Assembly (NCBI GenBank): GCA_900149785.2 | Contig: FSSI02000002.1 | Coordinates: forward strand, 147,563-211,562 | Length of the DNA: 64,000 nt | From: Sodalinema lacuna_A | GTDB taxonomy: Bacteria; Cyanobacteriota; Cyanobacteriia; Cyanobacteriales; Geitlerinemataceae | Reading direction: 5' to 3' | Shown: one piece after another, positions 24,701 to 32,603 of the stretch | Numbering within the stretch: position 1 is the first letter of the stretch | Layout: each line of letters begins with the position of its first letter | Translations under genes and position numbers: made by a program | Notes under the pieces: generated by a model | What the model was told of the DNA's origin: nothing | Database searches by the model: none | The model's input: the letters and a program-made list of their open reading frames with translations, nothing else

Positions 24701-27154
24701 CAATTGGCCGATCAAGTCAGTATTGCCATTGGTCAGGCCAATCTCTATACCCAGGTTCAACAAAGTGAAACGCGCTTACGGACCATGTTTGAGCAGGCGG
24801 CGGTGGGGATGGCGATTTTAGATCCTCAAGGGCGGATTTGCCAGCAGAATCAGACCTTGATCGAGATTTTGGGACTCCATCAACCGAGCTTACAACTCGA
24901 AACCTTTGCCGCTAATAGGGATTCCCAATTAGCGGAACGGGAGTGGGAACAAGGGTATCAGCGTTCGGATGGCTCTTGGGTTTGGGTGCAGGTGAATTTG
25001 TCTTCATTCCCCGATGAGGGGGAGTTGGCGGGCTATTTTTTGGCGATTGTTCAGGATGTCAGCGATCGCAAACGGGCCGAACAGCGGCTGCAACAACAAT
25101 TAAATTTTGAAACGGCGTTAGCCCGCTTTTCGAGTCGTTTAACCAGTAATGAGGCGGCGGATTGGACTCATTTACTGGGTTTAGTGGGGCGATCGCTCCA
25201 CGCCAATCGGGTTCATATCACGCGCCTGAATTGGACGACTCACAGCACCTCCTGGATTGGTGAATGGGCCGAAGAGACGGTTCCCTTGTTTCTGGACCAG
25301 GTGCAAAACATCCCTTTAGATCAAATCAGTTGGTGGTTGGAGCAACTACAAGAAAATCACGATTTTTTGTTACGACATGTCGATGAACTCCCTGATGAGG
25401 CCATCACGGAACGCCAGCTCTTGCAAAAGATGAACATGCAAGCCATCCTGGAGGTTCCCATTTGGGACCGTTTTGGACGACTTTGGGGCTGTTTAGGGGT
25501 CAGCATGACTCACTCAAGGTCCCGCCATTGGTCTGATGAAGAGGCGCGATTGTTACGGGTGGTGGGGGAGATTATCTATAACTACTGCGATCGCCGTCGC
25601 GTTGAACAGGCCCTGCGAGACAGTGAGGAACGCTTCCGCGTCACCTTTGAACAGGCGGCGGTGGGGATTGCTCAACTGGACTTTCAGGGCAATTTTTTAC
25701 GGGTGAATCGTCGCTATGGTCAACTCCTCGGCTATGAACCTGAGGAGTTGTTGCAGCTGAATATGGCTGATATTCTGCACCCCGATGACTTACCTGAGTC
25801 GTTAGAGTCGTTGCAACAGATGAAGCTCGGAACCCTCGCGAGCTGTTCGCTCGAGAAGCGACAACGGCGACGGGATGGGTCCTGGCGCTGGGCGCAAATA
25901 ACGGGCCAGGCGGTGGTTGAGGGGACTGACCCGAAGTATATTATCTGTGCGGCGGCCGACATCCATGATCGCAAACAGTATCAGGCGGCTTTAGAACGGT
26001 TGCGTCACCGCTATGAGTTGATTTTGAATGCGGCGGGAGAGGGGATTTGTGAGATCAACTTACGTCAGCAAGTGGCGTTTTGTAATCCGACGGCGGCCCG
26101 GATGTTGGGGAGCGATCGCGTCGCTGAGATTATTGGCTTGTCGTTATATGACATCATTCGTCCGCCTCTGTCCTCGTCTCAGGAGTCTCCTAAGGCTGAG
26201 GTGGCGTCTCCCCCCTTCTGGCAACAGATGTGGCAAACTCAGGTCGCGGAACTCGAACAGTGCAATCTCCCGGGAACCTCGCCGACGATTCGTCAGGCCC
26301 AATTCCGCCGTCTCGATGGGTCCAGTTTCCCCGTGGATTATATCTGTACGCCGATTGTCTTGAATGGACAACCGCTCGGGGCGGTGGTGACGTTTAAGGA
26401 TATCAGCGATCGCCTGGCCATTGAAAAGCTCAAAAATGAGTTTCTCTCGATGGTCAGCCATGAGTTGAGAACCCCTCTCACGCCGATGCAGGTCGCCCTA
26501 GGGTTACTTAATAGTGGCAAGCTCGGCCCCCTCTCGGACAAAGGCCAACATCTCGTCGCCATTGCGCTGAGCAATACCAATCGCCTACGCCGCCTCATTG
26601 ACGATCTCTTGGACTTTCAACGTCTTGAGTCGGGACGCGTCGAACTCAATCGTCAATCTCATCCCCTGCTCGACCTGCTACAACAAAGCTTAGACACCAT
26701 GCGGGCCATGGCTGAGCAGGATGAGGTTCACCTCGAAATTGCCCCCATGACCCCGGCGCTCCAGGACTGCCAGGTTTGGGCGGATGGAGATTTATTGATT
26801 CAGGTCTTGACAAATCTCATCAGTAATGCTATCAAGTTTTCGCCGCCGGGTTCTCGGATCAGCTTCGGGTTGCGTGATGGGTCTGAGCCGGGGGAAATTT
26901 GTTTACAGGTCTGCGATCGTGGTCGTGGGATTCCCTCCAACTCCCTAGAGCGGGTGTTTGACCCCTTCCACCAAGTGGATGCGTCGGATTCGCGCAAGAA
27001 AGGGGGAACGGGTCTAGGGTTAACCATCTGTCGCCGCATCATCGAGCAGCATGGGGGCCGGATTTGGGCCGAAAATCTCCCCGGTGGGGGGACGCGCATC
27101 TGCTTAACTCTACCGGACACTCAACCCGATGCTGGGCCAACGTCTCCCCCGTAA
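21749..27154 (+). CDS. Multi-PAS/GAF sensor histidine kinase
   Basis: About 1801 residues from the ATG at 21749 (a GTG at 21728 adds seven). There are about eight PAS domains with PAC motifs (repeated W/RHPDGR and DITDRK ends) at roughly 20-140, 180-290, 295-405, 420-540, 560-690, 700-815, 1010-1115, and 1290-1550 (two). A first GAF of the phytochrome/cyanobacteriochrome type lies at about 835-1000 and a second GAF at about 1130-1275. HisKA follows with FLSMVSHELRTPLTPMQ (phospho-His), then a HATPase domain with NLISNAIKF, DRGRGIPS and GGTGLGLTICRRI. No transmembrane segment and no own receiver are seen, so a cytoplasmic sensor is likely, passing phosphate to the nearby regulators. Signal unknown. 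Confidence 0.9.
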   Translation: MTLDAVLISTLVARLEQLEQEQRIHRAIADQLPVAYLYLDSHATIHFASQVVVNQLHRDRNDCLGRSLLSWLSPREGDRLLAEIARLNREHLQDSQPFQQHLHLPGRGVQSVMATLSRLPSSGQSSPLFLMQWEAAPTASTGIEFRDSELANLDYDDRRSRLQQLAVHIRGMIFDYILHPDGHDQIPYVSSNCEQIFELSAAEIQADTSSLWRVMDAADLPFARQAIAHSAKTLTPWNFEWRIRLPSGRRKWIQGISYPHRHPDGRVIWNGMIFEITDRKQAEDDLYELAQRLLTIIETVEEGITLSDDADNFGVFNAKMVEITGYSGTEAQESENFLARLYPDRQALAEAADRLVEVRQKGCLRNLETTIRAKDGSLRTLLVSTTYFPLSERNCYLSAYRDITQRRQAYEQLRQSQEFIEAIANASPQILYTIDVQSLVILSVNGQVQSILGYSPERLLQQRFEQWQRLCHPEDVPRLRAYFASWQDLTEGEVSECEYRLRHADGSYRWLRSRDVVFQRDPTGTVRQILGTASDITEHQCAEAALRASEAALRASQDRLNGILASLDDAVWSMCPQTMQLLYVSPAVQRLYGRSAKKLARIKNPWIRNIHPGDRAGFVRQWRQLKIEGSVDIEYRILLRRRDEESDESLPGPRRPNRQERWVRLRARLVTSPQGQPLRIDGISSDITDLKETEIALRASEERFRSLVANVPGVIYRVLPNPSWTTIFVSDAIEKMTGYRPQAFLDDAQLWHKILHHEDLPRIRHIINQAISRRQAYAFEARIVCADGQIRWVYERGQGMWDPWGNLLYLDGALVDLTDRKQKEEILQRQVQRDRLLTTLTQRIRESLNLEEILDRTVREVRHSLKADRVIIVRLQGLAGSQVVSESVELPYRTTLGLNFYESELPQTCYQEYAQGQPQIMVEPNLHCHYGTCVSLLGTMQVRSQVVVPILHPSALGESLWGLLIAHQCSQPRHWLDWEVDMLRQLADQVSIAIGQANLYTQVQQSETRLRTMFEQAAVGMAILDPQGRICQQNQTLIEILGLHQPSLQLETFAANRDSQLAEREWEQGYQRSDGSWVWVQVNLSSFPDEGELAGYFLAIVQDVSDRKRAEQRLQQQLNFETALARFSSRLTSNEAADWTHLLGLVGRSLHANRVHITRLNWTTHSTSWIGEWAEETVPLFLDQVQNIPLDQISWWLEQLQENHDFLLRHVDELPDEAITERQLLQKMNMQAILEVPIWDRFGRLWGCLGVSMTHSRSRHWSDEEARLLRVVGEIIYNYCDRRRVEQALRDSEERFRVTFEQAAVGIAQLDFQGNFLRVNRRYGQLLGYEPEELLQLNMADILHPDDLPESLESLQQMKLGTLASCSLEKRQRRRDGSWRWAQITGQAVVEGTDPKYIICAAADIHDRKQYQAALERLRHRYELILNAAGEGICEINLRQQVAFCNPTAARMLGSDRVAEIIGLSLYDIIRPPLSSSQESPKAEVASPPFWQQMWQTQVAELEQCNLPGTSPTIRQAQFRRLDGSSFPVDYICTPIVLNGQPLGAVVTFKDISDRLAIEKLKNEFLSMVSHELRTPLTPMQVALGLLNSGKLGPLSDKGQHLVAIALSNTNRLRRLIDDLLDFQRLESGRVELNRQSHPLLDLLQQSLDTMRAMAEQDEVHLEIAPMTPALQDCQVWADGDLLIQVLTNLISNAIKFSPPGSRISFGLRDGSEPGEICLQVCDRGRGIPSNSLERVFDPFHQVDASDSRKKGGTGLGLTICRRIIEQHGGRIWAENLPGGGTRICLTLPDTQPDAGPTSPP

Positions 27155-27168
27155 CGCCATCTCGACCC

Positions 27169-27945
27169 CTACATTCCCATAATTTCGTAGCCAGCGTCCA
27201 CATAGACCACTTGACCGGTAATCCCACTGGCCAAGTCGCTACAGAGGAACGCGGCGGTGTTCCCCACTTCGGTTTGGGTGACGGTGCGACCCAACGGTGC
27301 GGTTTCTTCGACGTGATGAATCATATCGAGAATTCCTCCCACGGCTGATGAGGCGAGGGTGCGGATGGGACCGGCGGAGATGGCGTTGACTCGTAGTTTC
27401 GCGGCGCCGAGTTCTGCGGCTAAGTAGCGCACATTCGTTTCTAAGGCGGCTTTGGCGACTCCCATGACGTTGTAGTTGGGGACGACGCGCACGCCACCGA
27501 GATAGGTCATCGTTAGCAGGCTTCCCCCTTCGTTGAGCAGCGGTTTGGCTAAACCCGCCATCTGCACGAGGGAGTAGGAACTAATTTCGAGGGCTCGTAG
27601 ATAGCCTTCACGGGAGGCGTTACTGAAATCACCGCTGAGTTCGTCTTTCCCGGCGAAGGCCAGACAGTGAATGAGGATATCGAAGCTTCCCCACTTCTGC
27701 TCAATGGTCTCGAAGAGTTGGCGGGTTTGTTCGTCGTCTTGGACGTTGCAGGGTTCAATCAGGCTCGGGTTTAGGGGTTCGACGAGGCTGCGCACTTTGG
27801 TCTCGTGACGACCGCGATCGTCGGGGAGGTAGGTAATGGCGAGTTCGGCTCCGGCTTGGTGGAGTTGTTGCGCAATCCCCCAGGCGATGGAGCGGTTGTT
27901 GGCAATTCCCGTGACCAGGGCTTTTTTTCCGGTAAGATCCAGCAT
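27169..27945 (-). CDS. fabI: Enoyl-[acyl-carrier-protein] reductase (NADH)
   Basis: 258 residues, the usual FabI size. GKKALVTGIANNRSIAWGIA is the modified NADH-binding glycine motif of FabI (not GxxxGxG), AFAGKDELSGDFSNASREGY is the substrate-side segment, and YNVMGVAKAALE holds the catalytic Tyr and Lys (Y-x6-K), with LSAVGGILDMIHHVEETAPLGR following. The enzyme catalyses the last step of each fatty acid elongation cycle in the cytoplasm. It is divergent from ntcA and convergent with the large kinase. Confidence 0.97.
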   Translation of the reverse strand: MLDLTGKKALVTGIANNRSIAWGIAQQLHQAGAELAITYLPDDRGRHETKVRSLVEPLNPSLIEPCNVQDDEQTRQLFETIEQKWGSFDILIHCLAFAGKDELSGDFSNASREGYLRALEISSYSLVQMAGLAKPLLNEGGSLLTMTYLGGVRVVPNYNVMGVAKAALETNVRYLAAELGAAKLRVNAISAGPIRTLASSAVGGILDMIHHVEETAPLGRTVTQTEVGNTAAFLCSDLASGITGQVVYVDAGYEIMGM

Positions 27946-28236
27946 AGTTAATCCTGAGCGACAATCAGCTTTGTACCATATTTTCGGGCCAAATCACGCT
28001 TCGACGGGGGAGGGCCGGGGAAAAACTCGACCCCTGATGAGGAACTCCGATTGGGATCAATGGGTCGGAAGGTAGCTAATTTGACGAATTTTTGCTCAAA
28101 ATTCGATTTTAGTGGTCTCAGGCTCGAATTTGGGGACTGAAGTTCCCCGATGAGGCGAGGTCAATGGCAGAATAAGGGTGGGCGATCGCGCCTGCTGGAT
28201 AACGGCAATTTTCAGGCATGTGATAGGGAGAGGACG

Positions 28237-28908
28237 ATGGTAGCCATGCAGGATAAACCACTGGCGGCGGTATTTCACCAGATGGGAAGCGGTTCATTTC
28301 CGCCGGTTGTTGAAAATTATGAACGTGGAAAAACCATCTTTTTTCCCGGCGACCCCGCTGAACGCGTTTATTTTTTGGTTAAGGGTGCCGTGAAACTGTC
28401 TCGCGTCTATGAGGCGGGGGAGGAGATTACGGTAGCTCTGTTACGGGAAAATAGCGTTTTTGGGGTCTTGTCTTTGATTACCGGACATCGTTCGGATCGG
28501 TTTTACCACGCTGTGGCGTTTACACCGGTTGAGTTGCTCTCGGTTCCCATTGAACAAGTTGAGAAGGCCCTTAAGGAAGACCCGGATTTATCGATTTTGA
28601 TGTTACAGGGGTTGTCATCCCGGATTTTACAGACGGAGATGATGATCGAAACCCTCGCTCACCGAGATATGGGATCGCGCTTGGTGAGCTTTTTGCTGAT
28701 TCTCTGTCGGGATTTTGGTCTCCCGAGTTCTGAGGGGATCACGATTGATCTTAAGTTATCTCACCAAGCGATCGCTGAGGCTATTGGTTCAACTCGGGTG
28801 ACGGTGACTCGTTTATTAGGAGATTTACGCCAAGATGAGATGATCTCGATTCATAAGAAGAAGATCACGGTTCATAATCCTGTGGCCCTGAGTCAACAGT
28901 TTACTTGA
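28237..28908 (+). CDS. ntcA: Global nitrogen regulator NtcA
   Basis: 223 residues from the ATG at 28237 (AGGGAGAGG lies 5 bp upstream). An upstream in-frame ATG at 28150 would add 29 residues not found in NtcA. The CRP-like beta roll has FPPVVENYERGKTIFFPGDPAERVYFLVKGAVKL and RENSVFGVLSL, followed by the long dimer helix. The HTH reads LKLSHQAIAEAIGSTRVTVTRLLGDLR, essentially diagnostic for NtcA. It senses 2-oxoglutarate and activates nitrogen-assimilation genes, usually with PII/PipX input. No convincing NtcA box (GTA-N8-TAC) upstream; a GTA-N8-GAC at 28072-28085 is a weak candidate for autoregulation. Confidence 0.98.
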   Translation: MVAMQDKPLAAVFHQMGSGSFPPVVENYERGKTIFFPGDPAERVYFLVKGAVKLSRVYEAGEEITVALLRENSVFGVLSLITGHRSDRFYHAVAFTPVELLSVPIEQVEKALKEDPDLSILMLQGLSSRILQTEMMIETLAHRDMGSRLVSFLLILCRDFGLPSSEGITIDLKLSHQAIAEAIGSTRVTVTRLLGDLRQDEMISIHKKKITVHNPVALSQQFT

Positions 28909-29082
28909 CATCCTCCCACGCTAATTCAAACTGAGTTAAAACCCGTTAAAATGGCATCCGCCGCATTCACCCACGGCGGCGATCGCTCCTGTGTCACCAT
29001 GCTATCAGCGGCGATCGCCGCCGTTTTGCGGTGAGTTACGCCGCTGTCTCTCCCGAGGGGTCCCAATCGCACAGGAGGAGCC

Positions 29083-30585
29083 ATGACCACTGGATATGTT
29101 TTAATTTTGGCCATGTTGGTTCTCGGTTGCGCGATCGCAACGGTGGGAGATCAGATTGGAACCAAGGTGGGAAAGGCTCGCCTGAGTCTGTTTAACCTGC
29201 GTCCGCGCAAAACCGCTACTCTGGTTACGGTGGTGACAGGTGGCCTGATTTCGGCCTCGACTTTGGCGATTCTGTTGCTACTCGATCAACGGTTGCGTAC
29301 TGGCTTATTTGAACTTGAGGAGATTCAGCAAGATTTATATTCGGCTCGCCGGGATTTGCAGGCTACACAAACGGATAAAATCCGCGTTGAGTCGGAACTG
29401 GCGGCGGCCCGCGATCGCGCGGTGTTGGTTCAAGAGCGTCTCGATGCACTCAATCGTTCCCTCGAACGGGTATCTCAGGATTTGGCTGAGGCTTTGGAGG
29501 AACAGGTTGCAACGCAACAACAATTACGAGAGACGGAAACGGAGCTGCTTACCACAGAAGAAGAGCGCCGTCAAGCTGAATTAGAAATTCGCCGCATTGA
29601 ATCTCAATTACTCGACACTGAGGCCCAACGACAGGCGTTACAGTCGGGGATTGCGCAACTACAACGCCAACAACGACAACTCGAAGCCGCCGCCGAACAG
29701 GCCCGGCGACAACTCCAGGCCCGCGATCGTGAACTCGAAGAGAATCGCCAGCGTTTGATGACGCAACAGGGAGAGTTAGTGCGTCAGGACAAGGAGCGAT
29801 CGCAACAAGCTGAGGAGTTGCAACGCCAGGAATTGGAACTCGCCGAACGCGAAGCACTCCTGGCTAGTCTCACTCAGCAACAGATGGCCCTACAAGAAGA
29901 GTTACAACGCATTGGCCAGGACTTTCAGTTATTACGGGAACGGCGTTTAGCGATTCTCCAGCAACAGGTGTTGACCTCGGCCCGGGTGCGGGTCCTCGAT
30001 CCGACTCAGGTCGATGAGGTGGTCTTGCAAATTCTCCAAGAAGCCAATCGAGTCGCCACTCAAGTCCTTCGTCCAGGAACTCCCGAGACGGAGGAGGCCA
30101 CGTTACGGATTGACTCTCAAGAGGTACGCAATTTGACGGACCGTTTGGCTGATGGTGAGGAGTATGTGGTTCGGGTGCGATCGTCTCGCAATTATCTCCT
30201 CGGAGAAGTTTTGGTGCGAGGCTTTTTTGAGGTGTTACCCAATGAGGTGGTGTTTGAAGCCGATGAGGTGGTGGCTGAGGTCACGGTTGATTTAAATGAT
30301 AATCTCGATGAGGTGGGGAATCGGGTCTATTGGTTGATTGAAGCGGCTCGTTTTCAAGGGGAACGCGAAGGTATTTTGCCGGCACAAATTCAAATTATTG
30401 GTGGTCGTCCTCAGGAGTTTCAAGATTTCTTGGAACGTCTTTTGGAACAGTCGGGAGAAGTGACGGTTCAAGCCGTTGCTCAGGAATTAACTTATACAAC
30501 AGGACCTTTATTTTTGAATATCAAAGTCCTGCAAAATGAGGAGGTTTTGTTTGAGTTGATGGTTGATAGTTCCTCGGAATCGTAG
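29083..30585 (+). CDS. DUF3084 membrane coiled-coil protein
   Basis: 500 residues. Two N-terminal hydrophobic segments (YVLILAMLVLGCAIATVGDQIG and TLVTVVTGGLISASTLAILLLL) flank a short basic loop with LSLFNLRPRKT, a pattern of cyanobacterial DUF3084 proteins. Residues about 80-300 are a long Gln/Glu/Arg-rich coiled coil (RQAELEIRRIESQL and similar heptads). A globular C-terminal domain follows from about 300 (YVVRVRSSRNYLLGEVLVRGFFEVLPNEVV). It is likely an inner-membrane protein with a coiled coil reaching into the cytoplasm; role unknown. AGGAGG lies 5 bp before the ATG, giving a strong ribosome-binding site. Confidence 0.9.
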   Translation: MTTGYVLILAMLVLGCAIATVGDQIGTKVGKARLSLFNLRPRKTATLVTVVTGGLISASTLAILLLLDQRLRTGLFELEEIQQDLYSARRDLQATQTDKIRVESELAAARDRAVLVQERLDALNRSLERVSQDLAEALEEQVATQQQLRETETELLTTEEERRQAELEIRRIESQLLDTEAQRQALQSGIAQLQRQQRQLEAAAEQARRQLQARDRELEENRQRLMTQQGELVRQDKERSQQAEELQRQELELAEREALLASLTQQQMALQEELQRIGQDFQLLRERRLAILQQQVLTSARVRVLDPTQVDEVVLQILQEANRVATQVLRPGTPETEEATLRIDSQEVRNLTDRLADGEEYVVRVRSSRNYLLGEVLVRGFFEVLPNEVVFEADEVVAEVTVDLNDNLDEVGNRVYWLIEAARFQGEREGILPAQIQIIGGRPQEFQDFLERLLEQSGEVTVQAVAQELTYTTGPLFLNIKVLQNEEVLFELMVDSSSES

Positions 30586-30716
30586 AGGTTGCCAGAGCCA
30601 AGTCCCGAGGAACGAGAAAATTTGTTTATAAATCCTAAAAATCATTGAATCCTGGCCATAGTCGAGCTTGAGTAGTCCCCGCCGAATCGTATAGGGTAAA
30701 CAGTGCCAGGCATAGA

Positions 30717-30826
30717 GTTATACCATTTTTCAAAAAGTGTGCCATAGATGTCTGTAGGGGCGAACCGCAAGTGGCGCGCCCTCTTCGGTGTGTATGTCTG
30801 GCAAGGATTTCAAAAAATGGTATAAC
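30717..30826. mobile_element. MITE-like element, 14-bp terminal inverted repeats
   Basis: 110 bp bounded by GTTATACCATTTTT and its exact inverse AAAAATGGTATAAC. No coding capacity. The middle contains a TGTAGGGGCGAACCGCAAGT stretch of a kind widely dispersed in cyanobacterial genomes. The family and its parent transposase are not identifiable here. Confidence 0.7.
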
Positions 30827-31017
30827 AAAGAAACCCGGTTTCTGAAGTTTGGGAATGGGATAAAATTGGGGTCATAGTCCCCTACTCGTTGCTATAGCGA
30901 TCCTAAATCAGTTGTGGAAGACCCTCACGATGGCGGACCCCTCTCCCCTTCTGGGAGAGGGGAGAAGAAGATGTTATAAATCATTTAGGATTGCTATAGG
31001 CTATGGATAAACAGCGC
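30824..31017 (+). repeat. Intermodule repeat, copy 1 (with MITE insertion)
   Basis: From AACAAAGAAACCCGGTTTCTG through GGGAATGGGATAAAAT and a degenerate CCCCTA segment, then interrupted by the second MITE, then GCTATGGATAAACAGCG, the start of a CHAT-gene copy (M-D-K-Q-R). It diverges from copies 2 and 4 more than these do from each other. Confidence 0.7.
30892..30999. mobile_element. MITE-like element, 17-bp terminal inverted repeats
   Basis: 108 bp bounded by CTATAGCGATCCTAAAT and ATTTAGGATTGCTATAG (inverse with one mismatch). The interior has a perfect hairpin, CCCCTCTCCC-cttct-GGGAGAGGGG. It splits the repeat copy that elsewhere runs straight into the ATG of the CHAT gene, so it inserted into that copy. 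Confidence 0.75.
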
Positions 31018-31018
31018 T

Positions 31019-31455
31019 CTAGGATTTAAGAAGACGAACAAAACCCGCTTGATCGAAATGATGATCGCTAGTTAGAGCGTTGGTAATTTCTAATTGTTGC
31101 ATGATTATAAATGATGTGGCATCAACCAGTGACCAATTTTTATCTAACCGCTGTTTTAAAAGTTCCCATGCGGCATTTTCAATCTGCTGATTGACGCGAA
31201 CGAGTTGCAAATAAGGAGCAGATTGAATCGCATCAATATATTGAAAAATTTGGGGGCGAGGAACTCTAAGTGGGCTATTCTAAGTGGACTATTGAGCAAT
31301 GCTACAAGTTCAAGGACAATATAGTTACTTGTCACCATTAAGTATTTTTGTTGTCTAGCTTGAGTAAACTATTCTACTGCATAGGGATGAGCCGGTTCAG
31401 TTTTGATAAATAAGTTGGCCCAGCCAGAAGTATCAACAAATACACTATTATTCAC
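31019..31455 (-). pseudogene. Disrupted VapC-like PIN-domain toxin
   Basis: Reading the minus strand from the GTG at 31455 gives VNNSVFVDTSGWANLF, the N-terminus of a PIN ribonuclease with its first catalytic Asp, then a TAG stop after codon 28 (YAVE-stop). Translation past it continues with TQARQQKYLMVTSNYIVLELVALLNSPLRI, and the frame is then shifted by a 14-bp tandem duplication at 31266-31293. The C-terminal part resumes as QLVRVNQQIE and DKNWSLVDATSFIIMQQL, DHHFDQAGFVRLL, the PIN C-terminus. So two independent lesions inactivate the toxin. The start overlaps the antitoxin gene by 8 bp, as in an intact TA operon. Confidence 0.85.
31266..31293. repeat. 14-bp tandem duplication causing a frameshift in the PIN gene
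   Basis: CTAAGTGGGCTATT followed directly by CTAAGTGGACTATT. Fourteen bases is not a multiple of three, so the duplication shifts the frame of the minus-strand PIN gene at exactly the point where homology changes frame. Confidence 0.9.
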
Positions 31456-31693
31456 TAGGCAACTCCCGTGAATAAATGGCTTCGCCAATATAGTCGTCGT
31501 GGCGAGATGCAATATCGTTATTTTCAGCGCTTAATGTGCCAATCAGTGCGGCAATTGGATCATCAGGTTGGGTAGCTAAGTCCTCTAATGATTTTAAGAT
31601 CATTGCTTCTAAAGAGAGGTTGATGATTTGAGCTTTGGATTCTAAACGTTGGCTCAGATTGTCGGGAAGTTCAAGGTTGATTTTTCGAGTCAT
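31448..31693 (-). CDS. Probable VapB-type antitoxin
   Basis: 81 residues. MTRKINLELPDNLSQRLESKAQ followed by LSLEAMILKSLEDLA resembles the ribbon-helix-helix-like N-terminus of short cyanobacterial antitoxins, with an acidic C-terminal tail (DDPIAALIGTLSAENNDI...) that would wrap the toxin. It lies immediately upstream of, and overlaps by 8 bp, a PIN-domain toxin gene that is now broken, so the antitoxin seems intact and orphaned. Function is inferred from context and family pattern. Confidence 0.75.
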   Translation of the reverse strand: MTRKINLELPDNLSQRLESKAQIINLSLEAMILKSLEDLATQPDDPIAALIGTLSAENNDIASRHDDYIGEAIYSRELPSE

Positions 31694-31924
31694 TTTAATC
31701 AGGATGATATGAGTAATTAAGGGCTTGATCTTAACTTAAATTGCTGATACAATTAAACCAACAGTGTGATTCATTTTTCAAGCTGGTGACTCGTGCGGCG
31801 ATCGCCAGGGGTTGATTTTCAGTAGGTTGCCGAGTCATGGTCAGGGTTGAGTTTTCAGATGATTGGAGTCTCAGGATGATTATAACCCATCTTGTCAGAG
31901 AAAACCGAGTTTTGAGCCGCTGGA
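31694..31924. other. Spacer between antitoxin and repeat copy 2
   Basis: About 230 bp with no supported gene; open frames on both strands here are composed of repeat or low-quality sequence. It should contain the promoter of the antitoxin gene (minus strand), which I cannot pinpoint. Confidence 0.5.
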
Positions 31925-32093
31925 AAAGAAACCGTATTTCTAGCCGCATCTTGATTCCTTCACAAAGATTTAACAAAGAAACCCGGTTTCTGAGGTTTGG
32001 GAATGGGGTAAAATCAGGGTGCTATCCCCTACCCGGTGTGCGGCTATGGATGAACAACGAGTGCAGGCTTATTTATCCCTGATTCAAGAACTT
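31925..32093 (+). repeat. Intermodule repeat, copy 2 (long form)
   Basis: About 169 bp nearly identical to 33708-33875. It runs from AAGAAACCGTATTTCTAGC through TTCACAAAGATTTAACAAAGAAACCCGGTTTCTGAGG, a CCCCTACCCGGTGTGCGGCT block, and into ATGGATGAACAACGAGTG of the CHAT gene start. In the stretch from 31972 on I see about one mismatch to copy 4. Confidence 0.9.
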
Positions 32094-32159
32094 CTGTCCG
32101 CTACGGGTAGGGATGATATGCGGCGACTCATGGAACAATGGAGAATTCTCCTTAACTAG
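32046..32159 (+). pseudogene. Truncated 5' copy of the CHAT gene (37 codons)
   Basis: The first 16 codons, MDEQRVQAYLSLIQEL, are the same as those of the full CHAT-domain gene at 33828. The frame then continues LSATGRDDMRRLMEQWRILLN and meets a TAG. It is either a remnant left by recombination between repeat copies or, less likely, a real small protein made from the N-terminal helix of the CHAT family. Confidence 0.7.
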
Positions 32160-32186
32160 GCGCTGACAAGTGTTAGGATGGATACA

Positions 32187-32603
32187 ATGGCTAGAGATAA
32201 ATTCCACTATGCTGTCAGACGGGGTTTAGAAAAACAAGAATGGCAGATTACCCACGATCCCTTACGTTTAGAATTGGGTTTATCTGACCGCGTAGAGATT
32301 GATTTAGGGGCGCAGCAACTCTTAGGGGTGCAGCGAACCGGAGAAAAAATTGCCGTGGAAATTAAAAGTTTTTTGAATGACTCGGCGATGTTGGATTTTC
32401 ATTTAGCATTGGGTCAGTTCTTAAATTACCGTTTGGTTCTCGAAAAACTTGATCCGGAACGGACTCTTTATTTGGCCATACCCGTAACTGCGTATGAATC
32501 ATTTTTTTATCGACAATTGCCGCAACTTTCCATCCAAACTTATCGTCTAAAATTAATAATTTATGAACCTAACGATGAGGTGATTTTACAATGGATAGAG
32601 TAG
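32187..32603 (+). CDS. XisH-family protein
   Basis: About 138 residues from the ATG giving MARDKFHYAVRRGLEKQ; an ATG three codons earlier is possible. Matches XisH, first described as an excision-controlling factor of the Anabaena fdxN element: WQITHDPLRLELG, RVEIDLGAQQLLGVQR, KIAVEIKSFLNDS, HLALGQFLNYRLVLE and LYLAIPVTAYESFF. The E-IDL...VEIKSF pattern resembles a PD-(D/E)XK nuclease fold (family knowledge, not proven here). The next gene, xisI, starts inside its 3' end. There is no fdxN element or recombinase in the window, so excision is unlikely to be the local job. Confidence 0.9.
   Translation: MARDKFHYAVRRGLEKQEWQITHDPLRLELGLSDRVEIDLGAQQLLGVQRTGEKIAVEIKSFLNDSAMLDFHLALGQFLNYRLVLEKLDPERTLYLAIPVTAYESFFYRQLPQLSIQTYRLKLIIYEPNDEVILQWIE

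Larger units (their letters stand above)
30586..31018. other. Spacer with two MITE-like elements and repeat copy 1
   Basis: No intact gene. It holds the MITE-like element at 30717-30826, the intermodule repeat copy beginning at 30824, a second MITE-like element at 30892-30999, and the first five codons of a CHAT-gene copy at 31003-31017, all before the 3' end of the broken PIN gene. Confidence 0.75.

Noticed and set aside
28072..28085. NtcA box upstream of ntcA
   Set aside because: The sequence is GTA-N8-GAC rather than GTA-N8-TAC; too weak to list as a site, though autoregulation is known in the family.
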